NCBI GenBank assembly: GCA_964247055.1
Contig: OZ176057.1
Span: 2,976,001 to 3,040,000 of the forward strand
Source of the DNA: Paragordius varius
Lineage: Eukaryota; Nematomorpha
Reading direction: 5' to 3'
Length of the DNA: 64,000 nucleotides
Position 1 is the first letter of the stretch, and the number at the start of each line of letters is the position of its first letter. The notes under the pieces are model-generated. The model searched no databases. It was not told the origin of the DNA and worked only from the letters and a program-made list of their open reading frames with translations. This document shows, piece after piece, positions 34,299 through 45,539 of this stretch. A program made the translations under genes and the position numbers.

Positions 34299-37200
34299 TC
34301 ATAAATACGGGTTAAGCGTATCACTTTCTTTCTCCTTAGCGACCTTTACGATGGAGGTAGAATTTCCCATATCGTTTTGCCAAGGATCTAAGTTCCAATC
34401 ATCACCCAATTTAGGATTATTGATTGGTTTAAAATTTGAGTCAGTCAATAAATTTTTTTGAGAAGGACCATCTTCTTTGCTTAATGGGAATGTGTCATGC
34501 AAATTAGTTGCTGAGATTGATTTACTTTTTGCAGCGATTGGATCTAACTCTATATCTTGAAAATTATTTATAGTGCATTTTAAATAAAAGACTTTAACTA
34601 ACACAATAGGCAAGATCATATTGTAATTTAAAGAATCTGGTCAAGAGCCATGAAACGGCTAATGAATAAGGCATTTAAGGTCATAAACAAATATTGTGTA
34701 AAAATTTCGGAGTTCCTTCATATTAATAAATAAAAATTTAGTTTATCTCAATTTCTAAGTTTTAACATTATACGTTATATTATGTGATAAACATATGTTT
34801 TTAAAATGTTAACAGTGGGTACATGTAGCAAATCCGTCTTTGATTCCCAAAAACCCACAACCTTTCTATCATACCCATTGATCATGAAACCAATAGAATT
34901 ATTATATTCCTCTAATTTTAAATTGTGTAAAATTTCTAAGTGTTTTAAAAAAAACATAACTACAAATAAAACAAACATACGATACCAGGTTCGTTATCTT
35001 CATCATCGAATTGGATCAATAGTTTTTCTTCAGTCTTAGTTTTAAAATTTGAATCATAATCATTACTGGTTGGGGGAATTACCATTTTTCGAGAACCTTC
35101 TAACTTTGGAGGTGGGGGTAAACCCTTCATATTGTTATTCCCATGTGATGTAAAATTATTTTGGCTCAAGGCCAAAGTATTGTTGCCATTTTTATACTCA
35201 TAATATTTGTCACTTTCCTCCATTTCGTGTTGTGATGTAGATGGTGTAGCCGTAAACGAATGGGCAGACGATACCGCCATATGATTATTATCGTCTGTTA
35301 TGGTGGCTGTAGTTGTTGGGATTTTTTTATGATCCATTTTATTTGAGGAGGTTTTATTGGAAGATTCTGAGAGATTGGCCGAACCAATTAACTGGTGAGA
35401 AAATATCGCATAAATTTAATTTATTTACCACCTAAATTATATACTTTTCATAAAGACCATTTGTATGTATTAGAGAGAGAGAGAGAGAGAGAGGCTTAAC
35501 ATGAAACAGCTCAAAACATTTAAACAAAAAATCAGAGTGGTTTGCTAAAGACTATTACAACGAGCTACATAATGATATTATTTTAATTTTGAGCAGTCAT
35601 TAACCAAGAATTTCAAAAAGTTTTTGCAAACGCAATAATGTTAAAATTATTTAATTAATTTTATTAATAAAAATATTACCTTTTGAGATTCGAAAGTATT
35701 GTATTTGTTGAAAACAGTGTTTAATTCATCATTTACGCCCAGCAATTCGGCTAGAACAAATTAATTAATTTTTATGTATAAATATACAGTGAATATATAC
35801 TAAGTATACAAAAGGTGACTAAAAACATGGAAAAAATTTAAACTTTCCAATTAAATATACATACTTTATAATTATTATTTCAATATATTGGTTTCAAAAA
35901 AACAACTTTTAACAATCACAATCATAAAAGCCATTTTCTAAATAAAAGCTATCGTTAAGAGTTGTAAAATGAATAGACATGTCAATTGACACAATATTAT
36001 ATTGATTTAAATTACACAGGGTACAAATTTTCATGGATTTAATATGTGTCAAAAGATAAATCTTTGATATTTTTGTTTATTTTTTAAATTAATTTATTAG
36101 AATTTAATCGTCGAAATAAAAAATAAATGAAACAAGATACTTAGCAATGCTTCATCCGTTATTTTAGCTAACAATTGTTGGATTCGTGTTTGCATATCTT
36201 TACAGATTCCATGCAACTTCTGCCCGATTTCATAGATAAGAAAAATCAATTTTACGTAAGAATATGATTAAAAATATAAATAATAGAAAATTATTATTGA
36301 AAATAAAAATAATCTCAAAAATAAAATATAAAAAACCCAAATAGATTAACAAAATAATGTTTAATAGATTATTTTTAATAACGATACAAACAACAGAATT
36401 AATAAAATCAATGAGTCGATCAAATTAAAAAAATAATCTTCGCCCCAATATATAGTTTTTAATAAAACAGTATAAATTTTCATAGTGCTTTTGATTTTGG
36501 GCCTTAAGAGTCATTTATTTGGCATTTGATTTATACCAAAAGATAAAAATTTGAGCATATTATCTAAATAAAATTTTTGGGGAAAAAATCAATTAAAATT
36601 AAAAAAATAAAATAATATTTTTATAAACTATTAATTTTTGAATGTAGGTTCCGAAAGTTTTAAATTTTTGGTCCCATTCAAAATGGACTCTTCTAAATTA
36701 AAATAAACGCAAAAATTCCGAAATCGCGGGTAATAATTTTTAATACATGCTTAGGGATGCCCGACACGAATGACTTTACAGGCCTCGTTTGCTGAAAAAA
36801 CTCGCTGGCCTAGATTTTAAAAAGGTGTCATAAAATTATGAATTTACATTGTAAATATAGCGTTGCAATAAAAGAAACAGTGGTTGCGAGCCGTACCCAA
36901 TAATAATATACGTGGGCGTTAATAAATATTTAATTATATTTTAAACATGAAGGGGGCTGTAAAATTATTAGGACAAAACCATTTATTATCACCAATTATT
37001 GCTAGATCTTGCCAAAATTTGGAAGAATTTTTAGATCGCGGAGGGCGGTATGTATTAGACACCCCTGCCTTCACAACTCAAAGATCATTTAAAATGTTTA
37101 TTTTTTCAACTAACAAAATCGATTAATTATATCGAAATAAAAATTAAATATGCCAAAATATCAAATATATAAATTATTTCAGGCCATGTATTTAACGGGT

Positions 37201-40200
37201 TTGTTTAAAAGTAAATTTGCAATGACGGTTAAAGGGAGAAATTGGGATGTTCAAAGGTCAAAAAAGTGATAATTATGGCGGTTTATTAGAAAAACTTTTA
37301 CTCACTCATTGTAAAAGGATGGGACATTATTTTAGAGGCGAATATATATCATTAACACCTCAAATTCACCCTTAAACAATTTAAATTTATCCTAAAATAA
37401 AGTATGTGTTTTTAAATATAAATATTACTTATATATTTTAAAATATTATAAAATTTCTTTAAAAATAAGATACAATTGAAAAAATGATAAACTATGGAAA
37501 TATTTTATGTTCGTAGTAGGATGATTTATATTAGCCCGAAAACCCAAAATTTATTTTTAGGAATTTGAGGTGTATATGGCATATTATCATTACTGATATA
37601 ATAATAAAACACCAAATCAAACTTGTATAAGAATTAAGCTATCTGGATCCATATTTTTACCCTCATTTTCAGCCATGAGTTCAGTAAAGAGTTGTTTATT
37701 AGTCCGTACTACACGTATCTCCTCCCTAAGTTTTAGTATGTCAGACGCTTTAAGTTCTAATAAAATTTCCCCTTCTGTATTAACGTTTTCATTAGTAACA
37801 GTAGGGATAGTATTTTGTTGTTTTGAGGAGAGGGTAATATCATTGCGCTGATTATTCTAGGTATTTGAATTTAATATATATTTTTACGTCTGACCAACTA
37901 AAAAAATGAAAATAATTTTGCACGAAAATAATATTTAAACACTTGTAAATTATTTTTACATAATTTATATATTACCCAGTTCACAAGAGAGATAGGACTT
38001 TAATTTTACGTTACAAAATTTTAACTTTTATTTTTTAGAAATTTTACAACTACTAGTTGGGCAAAAAATGCAAAAAAGGAGAATATTATATTTTATAAAA
38101 TGATATGAACAAATTGAAAAATATGAAAAATTTAAAAATTAAAGATAATTTTTCAATAAAACACTATTCTTTACACGCTCTTTCGCCAAAAAAATGGGTC
38201 TATTATGATAAAAATAATCGATACATAAACAATTACTTCTGATTAGTAACTTTAAAAATGTGAAACTAAAACTATGATATACATATATACACAGCCCAAA
38301 GTGTGAAATGTGGTTTCGATTCAGACATAAAATAGTTTTTAAAAAAACTTCCCAATTACATTATCAAATTTTTAATAAACATATTTTTGCTAAAAACACA
38401 CAAATACTATATTACTTGTTGAAAATATTCCGTGCTATTATCCAACGAAGGCGCTAAAATACCCTTGGAACGCAACTCAGCATCGAGTTGTACTAAGCCT
38501 TGAAGATCGGGATATTTTCGAAAATCTTTTGCCCAATTCTATGAAAGTTTTTATTTAAAATTCATAATATTTCAATTTCTATTATAAGACATAATGGAAA
38601 TTTATTTAAACATTTAACATGCGGCCTTTCAAAATTTTCCTGCGGCCCGCGAAAAATTTCAAATAAAATTTTTTACAAAATCTACCAAAAAATATTTTTT
38701 CTTAAACAAATTTTTTGAAAAATCTTACCTAATTTTAGCAAAGAACAAGCAAAAATTAAAATTAATAGTTGTTTACAGTTTTAGGTCTAAAATCTATAAT
38801 AGAATATATGAAATAGCCAATATATTTTCCGGTCCGCCGGATTTTTTGTTCAAAAAATGCGGCCCGCGCAGTTATTTATGTTAGAGATCCCTGATATAAA
38901 GAGTCATACCTTATTACACCTTAAAATTATATATGAGTGTTTTGGGTTGAAAAAAGGCAATAGACGAGATAAACTGGTAATATTTTTAAATATATATTCC
39001 ACATTTGTAATCTTTTGGGCTGTAATCAAGAATATATTAATTTTGACGTTTTGTCCATAAATATTTAAATCAAGGATAAAACACTAATATTTTTATTATT
39101 TTTAAGAAAACCATATACTCTTAATCCTTATTTCTATATACTTTCATCTTACGATTGTGAAATATAAAAAAATTGTTACAGATTTACGTCTATGTTCCTT
39201 ATTATACAACCATAAATGATAATTATACAAAAATATATGGTTTAATTCAGGGCTGTCCAACACAAATGGCTTCGCGAGCCGTTAACTCGAAAAACGTGGC
39301 GGGCCGCATTTAAAACATATATATGGGCATTCATTCATAATTTATTAGATTTCAAACATAAGACTGTAATATAGAAACACAATATAACTATTCTTTTATT
39401 GTTCTTGCCAATAATAATAACTTAAAAAAAAGAAAAAATATCCAGTGCTAAGGTTTTATAAGGAGATTTATCGTTTAGTATATAATGATAGTAGATATTC
39501 AAAATAATAATAACAGGTTTACCACTTATAAACGAGTCAATGATATCTCAATGTGATATATGTTGTAACTAATAAATTAAAAAAACGAAACAAAATTAAC
39601 CGAATTTACGACCCAAAAATATACTATAATATATATATACATATAATTCGGGGACCAAATAATATAGTTAGTTTTATGCAAAAATATTGGTTTTTTACTT
39701 GTTATAATTTGTAATTAACTTATGTCTATTGTTTAAATCTCCAATATTAATTACAGTAAATTATAATCCAAAAATAGTTTTTTAACAGTTTTCCACCGTA
39801 ATAATTAAAAAAATTAATAAAATTTCATTTAAAAAAGTCTCATAAAATATTTAAACTGTCTACTTACATGAATTAAACTAAGCACCTTCTCTTGTATAGC
39901 TAATGAGGGATTGTATTTAGGGGCCAAACATTTTATCATATCCTGGGCAAAATCGCGTTTATTTGCCAATTGAAAATGGAATCGATGACCACAATTTTTG
40001 ATACAACAATCAGTCAACTGGAAATGAATAATCATAATTGATTGTTTAAAACTTAATACCTATCGAATGAAGTTTTTTAAGTATTTCTTAAATTAGTAAA
40101 TTTATATAATCAAAAATTTATATTCAAAAAACTGTTTTGAGCTTTATCGTTCAAAAATGCATGCGATTTCCTATATATTAATTTAAATAAAAAAGATTTC

Positions 40201-41498
40201 CGAATCAATTAAAATAAAAAAATGTCTCTAAAAAAACTTTTTTTTCTTATCGAATAAAAAAGTTTACAGTTGGGAAAAATATTATTTAACACTTGGATAC
40301 AACACGCTCATTTTAGTCCTTCGATTCAAATTGGGGTAGTTGGATACCCCAGGCCTGTTTAAAATCAAATACTTTAAAAAGTATGGAAGCAATCGAAACC
40401 ATGGCAAAATTTTGCACTTGTATAGCATTGATAAACCGAAATATATAAAAAATTTTAATCAAAAATACTTAATAATCCTTATTTTGAGCTAAAACTGAAA
40501 CGTAAAAATTTAGTCAACGTGAGATGTGTCAAATTGTAAAATTAAAAAATAATTCAAAATAAACCGCTTTTTCTATTTTTATCAAAGTTAGATGTAATTT
40601 ATATAAAAAATAAGCTTTAGTTTTACCCTTAAAATTAAATGAAGACGATATTTTGCAAAATTTTTGTAAAAAAAAAATGGCGTCGAAGTAGTTTGAGATG
40701 GAGCTTTTTTTTCAAAACAAAATTTTATCAAAAATTTTTGGCATATTTATATAATATTTATCAGGATAGAAGCATAAATTTAAATTGGGACCGTTTCCTT
40801 CAGTAGTTTTTTAAAAAATTTAATTTAAATTTAGTCTGGGGTATTTAGATACCCCAATTTGAATCGAAGTGTTAAAGCATAATTTTGGATAAACTATTAA
40901 AATATCGAGTCTGTATATATTATCTAGATCTAATAAGTTTAAATTTTTTTATACATTTAGAGTCCTTATGATTGAGCCTTCAAAGTGATATTGGGAAGAT
41001 TGATGCATTTTCTTTCGAATAGCGCGGACAGCGTCTTTCGGCCTAAAATACAAATTAAAATATTAAAAAGTTTTTAATTTGAACAAAAAATATATTACCC
41101 ATCTGGTGTATTATTTATTATATCGCAAATCTCCAAATAAGCTGCCCAATTGTCGTCTGTCATTTCAGGGCTTGTTGCAATATCTAAAATAATTTAATTT
41201 ATTATATCAATCAAAATAATATATGTTAGGAAATAATTTATAGTAAAATTATATTTGACTTTTAAAATCTACAATTGCAAAAAAATCTACAATATTATAT
41301 TTAATCATAAACAATTTCCACCCCTAGCAGCGTGTTACAATATTATATACCTATTTTTATTCCAACGGGAGTTGTCAAAGGATTAGGTCCAATAGCCATC
41401 GCTAATTGGTCTTTTTTACTATTCAAAAAAGTTTCAATATTTTCAAGTCGCTTCTTAGTATTGAAATTTAGGATGGTGTCTAAGGCTGAATTCATCAT
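34299..41498 (-). CDS. TOM1: TOM1-family VHS-GAT endosomal adaptor, ten exons
   Basis: Exons are 41351-41498, 41099-41183, 40955-41042, 39868-40017, 38416-38538, 37623-37856, 36141-36219, 35680-35750, 34986-35391 and 34299-34555. They give 1641 nt and 546 aa with all phases matching. TOM1 proteins bind ubiquitinated cargo, Tollip, endofin and clathrin on early endosomes. The VHS domain (about residues 45-190) shows NPLTTPVGIKI, DNWAAYLEICDIIN, GPKDAVRAIRKK, DCCIKNCGHRFHF, IQEKVLSLIH and NWAKDFRKYPDL. The GAT domain (about 240-330) shows ILKLREEIRVVRTN, LHGICKDMQTRIQQLL and ELLGVNDELNTVFNKY. A clathrin-box-like LLIQFDDED lies near residues 450-458. Intron 2 is only 56 bp, whereas others hold MITEs. 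The donor after exon 3 (AAT|GTATAA) is weak but gives the expected sequence. The last two exons, which follow the GAT domain, are poorly conserved, so their borders are less sure. Confidence 0.92.
35472..35493. repeat. (AG)11 microsatellite in TOM1 intron 8
   Basis: Eleven uninterrupted AG units lie about 80 bp upstream (on the gene strand) of TOM1 exon 9. On the gene strand the run reads CT, so it adds a pyrimidine tract before the exon. Confidence 0.95.
36475..36740. repeat. Fold-back family, one arm, in TOM1 intron 6
   Basis: It starts CATAGTGCTTTTGATTTTGG and contains the AGGTTCCGAAAGTT and TCTTCTAAATTAAAATAAACG blocks of the left arm. It ends where a hAT-type MITE begins. Confidence 0.65.
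36752..37067. mobile_element. Decayed hAT-type MITE in TOM1 intron 6
   Basis: The left end is TAGGGATGCCCGACACGAATG-like and the right end, inverted, is CAGGGGTGTCTAATACATACC. The inner part has GGCCTCG and CGCGGAGGGCGG blocks. No target duplication is kept. Confidence 0.65.
37349..37579. mobile_element. Family-1 MITE in TOM1 intron 6
   Basis: The ends TCATTAACACCTCAAATTCA and (inverted) CCATATACACCTCAAATTCC match the family with changes. The core block TTAGCCCGAAAACCCAAAAT then TTATTTTTAGG is present. Confidence 0.75.
38620..38892. mobile_element. hAT-like remnant in TOM1 intron 4
   Basis: Two GCGGCC-rich blocks lie about 250 bp apart in otherwise A+T-rich DNA (CATGCGGCC..CTGCGGCCCGCG and ATGCGGCCCGCGCAG). 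The right terminus, inverted, is CAGGGATCTCTAACATAAAT. The left terminus is not clear. Confidence 0.5.
39248..39320. mobile_element. hAT-MITE left end in TOM1 intron 4
   Basis: CAGGGCTGTCCAACACAAAT followed by GGCTTCGCGAGCCG and GGCGGGCCGCAT is a clear left end of the family. No right end was found. Confidence 0.6.
40287..40875. mobile_element. TTAA-family element in TOM1 intron 3
   Basis: A 589-bp element is flanked by TTAA. The left end reads CACTTGGATACAACACGCTC then TTCGATTCAAATTGGGGTAG. The right end, inverted, is CACTTCGATTCAAATTGGGG. The ends are not symmetric, because the left carries an extra ~25 bp. Each end also forms a small hairpin (GGGGTA..TACCCC). TTAA flanks are typical of piggyBac-type elements. 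It has no coding capacity. Confidence 0.8.
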
Positions 41499-41544
41499 CT
41501 TGAATTTGTAACAGTTGGGATATTTTAAATTGTCCGGTTTTATA

Positions 41545-42079
41545 TCTTCGATTCAAATTAGGGTATCCAAATACCCCAGACACTATTTAAATTTTAAAAA
41601 ACTAGTGAACGGTTCCAATTTAAATTTATGCTCCTATCCAAATAAAAATTATATTAATAAAAATTAGTTTTGGAGAAGAATTTCCGTATCAAAATATTTG
41701 ATCAACATTTTTACAATATATCGTGTTTATTTGATTCTAAACCTAAAGCGAAGTTTACCTTCTTATAAAATCACATTCAACAATGATATAAACAGAAAAA
41801 GTGGTGTATTTTGATTGATTTTACATTTATTTTACCCACATAAGTCATGTTGGCTATATTTTTACCTTTGGGTTTTGCCTCTGAATAACTAATATGAGGT
41901 ATTTTGGAACAAATTTTTTATTATATTTCGGTTCAAAAATGTTATATAAGTGCAAACTTTTGCAATGTTTCAATTTATTCCATATTTTTAAAATATTTGA
42001 TTTTAAACAGGTCTGGGTTATCCAACTACCATAACTCGAATCAAAGGATTGAATTAAACGTGTTGTATTTAAGTTTTAA
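41545..42079. mobile_element. TTAA-family element, inverted copy
   Basis: It begins CTTCGATTCAAATTAGGGTA then CCAAATACCCCAGAC, and ends ..AAACGTGTTGTATTTAAG. It lies in the opposite orientation to the copy in TOM1 and abuts the next copy almost directly. It is about 50 bp upstream of the TOM1 start codon. Confidence 0.7.
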
Positions 42080-42082
42080 CTC

Positions 42083-42582
42083 TTAACACTTCGATTAAAA
42101 TTGGGTACCAGAAAATATTTATGAATAAATTACATAAAGAAATGGTTACATTTTAATATGCTTTTATCTTAAAAATATATATAAATAATCCAAAATAATT
42201 AGAAAAAATTGGTTTTGATAAAAGTTTAGCATCCTGTTTGACGCGCTTTTTGTATCACAATTTAGTAAAATATTGTTTATTTATTTTTAAGGCTAAAATT
42301 AAAATTGTCTTCTTATTAAAACGAGATTTTTTAATATAAACAGAAAAAGTGGTATATTTTGTATTATTTTTATTAGCTTATGCACACATGTGTTGGTGAA
42401 TTTTACCTCTGAGATGTCTCTGAATAAATAACATTAAGTATTTTTGAACGGTTTTTTTTATATTTGTTTTTTATCACCCATAAGTGAAATCTTTGCTATA
42501 GTTTCAAATTCCATATTTTTTAAAATAAATATTAAACTTTGAATCGAAGGACTAAAATAAATGTGTTGTATTCAAGTATTAA
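42083..42582. mobile_element. TTAA-family element, second inverted copy
   Basis: It begins TTAACACTTCGATTAAAATT and ends GAATCGAAGGACTAAAATAA..GTATTCAAGTATTAA. A few bases separate it from the previous copy, in the same orientation, as a tandem pair. Confidence 0.75.
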
Positions 42583-42864
42583 ATTCATATTGTAGTACCA
42601 GGTTATCCAAGTTTAAAATGACATGCAATTTCTTTAATTTATGCTCTCTATCAAAGATCCAAATTAAGTTTAAATTTTACATTCAAAGTTGTTTTGCATT
42701 TTACAAAAAGGCTAAACAAAGCACATTATTAAAATGGCTTAATAATATCCTTATTGAGATACTCGAATTTTAAATCGCTTTGGAAAAAAGATATTCCATA
42801 AAAGGTCAAGAAGTGTTAACCAATATTACATATATTAGCACATGACTATTTGAGAAAATTTATT

Positions 42865-43439
42865 TTAATACTTGGATGCAACACATTCATTTTAGTCCTT
42901 TGATTTAAATTGGGGTATTTAAATAACCCATACCTGTTTAAAATTAAATTCTTTAAAAATATGGAAGGAGAAATCGTGGCAAAATTTTGCACTTATATAA
43001 CGTTATTAAGCCGAAATATATAAAAAAATTTATTTTAAAATACTAATAATACTTATTTTAAAAAACCGAAAGGTGAAAATTTAGTCAACGTCACATGTGT
43101 GCAATGGTAAAATTGAAAAATAATACAAAATAAACAGCTTTTACTTTTTCTATCAATGTTAGATGTAATTTAAATAAAAAATTAGCTTTACTTTTACTCT
43201 TAAAGTAATAAAGTCGATATTTTGCGAAAATTTTTATAATTAAAATGGCGTCCAAGAGTTTGACACGGAATTTTTTTTTCAAAACAAAATTTTATTAAGA
43301 TATTTTGGCATATTTATATAATATTTATAAGGATAGAAGCATAAATTTATATTACCGTTTCCTTCAGTAGTTTTTTAAAAATCCTAACTCAAATTTAGTC
43401 TGGGGTATTTGGATACCCCAATTTAAATCAAAGTGTTAA
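42865..43439. mobile_element. TTAA-family element, direct copy
   Basis: It begins TTAATACTTGGATGCAACAC and ends TCTGGGGTATTTGGATACCC..AAAGTGTTAA. At 575 bp it is nearly the same length as the TOM1-intron copy, and its core (GCAAAATTTTGCACTT.TATA) is closely alike. Confidence 0.8.
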
Positions 43440-43589
43440 TGATAAAGGAATCAGCATGGTGGTGGCGTTGCTTGCAAATAAAAAATCGCTTTTGTGGTAA
43501 TATTTTCCATTCCATTCCGATTAAAATAAAAATTATTTAATCATTTATATATACGCCGAGAGTGACTATTTTAAGGCCTGATTTCCATA

Positions 43590-44360
43590 CCCCGTGTAAA
43601 AATTGAGTTTTTTAAGAATAGCGATCTTTGGCCCATTCAGCTTCATATTTTTTATAAGATTTTACAAATGCGCTGAGGGTGAATAAGCCCTTTTTTAAAT
43701 AAGCCTGGAGCCCACAGTTATGAAAAATGGGGTTTGTTTGGTATGGCACACGATACGGAATAGTGTATGGGCACAGTCAGTTCGATAGTGTAGGTATTTT
43801 ATTGTTGTAAAATTGCGTAGCCCCCTACTTTTGAAAAAATGGGGGTTTTGAAAAAATCGTTGGCTTTTGCACACGATACCAAAAAACGTGTGAGCACAGT
43901 TAGTTTCAATAAACCATTTTTTAGAATAGCGCCAAAGGTAACTCAGCCCTTTTACTTAACCCCTCAATTTAGCCCCTATTGCTTTAAAATATGGGCTTTA
44001 AGATAATATTGTCGTTGAAGCAATTTTTTGGAAAGCGTGTGTAATGAAAATTCAATAGTGTACTTTTTACATTGTTTTGCAATTGCACCGAAGTGACTAA
44101 GCAAATTAATATTTTCTCTTCAGTTCAGCCCCTTCCGTAAAAAATCCGAAAAATGTCAAGTGTAATCAGTTTTAATAATAATTTTAAATTGTTTTGCAAT
44201 TTCGCGGACAGTTCTAAGCCCTTTGACTGAATCAGCCCCTGAGTCCCACCCCGCCCACAAAATAGTTTTTTTAATTTTGGCGGCTTTGAAACACAATCGG
44301 TAACACATATGGACACAGTCAGTTTGAATGTAGTTTATTATTGTCGTGCAATTGCTCCAA
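43590..44360. repeat. Degenerate tandem array, period about 110-150 bp
   Basis: The blocks (C)ACAGTCAGTTCGATAGTGTA, CACAGTTAGTTTCAATA, GAAAATTCAATAGTGTAC, AGTGTAATCAGTTTTAAT and ACACAGTCAGTTTGAATG recur at roughly 43775, 43890, 44040, 44160 and 44310. They are joined by AAGCCC/CAGCCCC-type segments. The array is richer in G+C than the surroundings. No coding use is seen. Confidence 0.6.
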
Positions 44361-45239
44361 TAATAATTAAGCCCTTATTTTTTAATTAATTTTATTAAAA
44401 TCACAAACATCTCCTATTATCAAGTTTTGTTAAAAAACTTGATTGGGTAATAAAAAATCGAATGATCTAGTAAAAGAATATTTTGCAAGTGTAGCGTCAG
44501 GACCATTTTATGTGTATAATTTTGGTTCAAGTAATTGAAACATATATTAATCTACGATTTCCAAGTCAAAAAAAAACATTTCCCAGTCGATCATAAGGTT
44601 ATCCCATTGTGGCATTTTCCAAGTCAATAAAAACATTTAACCATAAAAACGGTTTAATGATTAATATCAAAGCAGGATATAAAAATAACTTTCAATCATT
44701 TAAGCATAATAAAAAGATTTTGACCAATTATTTGTGCATTATTCTTATTTATAACACCAATTTTGGGCAATCACCAAATAACTTACTTATGAAATTATTT
44801 TTTCCTTTGGGTATTATTTATTAGCACACTTCTTTTTTCGTTCCCCCTTAATGTCATATTTGTTTTAATTATTTTTTTAACATTATTGATCAATCAATTC
44901 ATATGAAATGAAAAATTTAAATTTTATATTCTTTAAAAAAAATGTGGGGCGATAGAAAATGGACAATTCATGCCAAAAATAAATAATATTCAATTATAAT
45001 GGAATTTAGCTCAGAAACACCCAATTTTTTTCTAGACTCAATTCGTATAAAAATTTTTGAGGTTAAATTCGACGAATTATATAACAGATAAGAAAATGAT
45101 AATTAAGTAAGTCATTTAAGGATTGCCCAATATTAATGAAAATAAAAATGCATAAATAAATGGTAAAAAATAATCTCTTTAGTATGTTTAATAATTATAA
45201 GTATCTTCTTTAATTTTTATCATCAAAAACGGTTTTTAT
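44361..45239. other. Gene-free stretch between arrays
   Basis: This is A+T-rich. A frame at 44609-44824 has no recognisable motif and is taken as chance. I see nothing else. Confidence 0.5.
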
Positions 45240-45400
45240 TGATTGTGGAAATGTGTTTATTGACTGATGTTTTTATCTAAAGGGGAAATGTTGCAATTGG
45301 CAGGGAAATCGCTTCGATTGTTTGGGAAAGCGTTTCGTTTGATTGAGAAAATGTTTCGATTACGGAAATGTTTTTTATACTGGGAAACTTTATATTTAAA
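45240..45400. repeat. Short degenerate repeats (~25 bp)
   Basis: GGGAAATCGCTTCGATTG, GGGAAAGCGTTTCGTTTG, GAGAAAATGTTTCGATTA and related segments follow one another at ~25-bp spacing, three to four units. Confidence 0.65.
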
Positions 45401-45539
45401 AACAATGCACATCTAAAACTATCCTAAATTCATCAATGTGAACCACAAAAATAACATTCGCAAGAATTACAGGTTTTTAAAAAACTAATTCCACAAAAAT
45501 AATTTTTTGAATCCATTTTTCGCCCAAGGTATGAGACCT

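Noticed and set aside
40320-40345. TTCGATTCAAAT resembling a tRNA T-arm
   Set aside because: It recurs at both ends of the TTAA-flanked elements with no A box, acceptor stem or anticodon arm. It is an element end.
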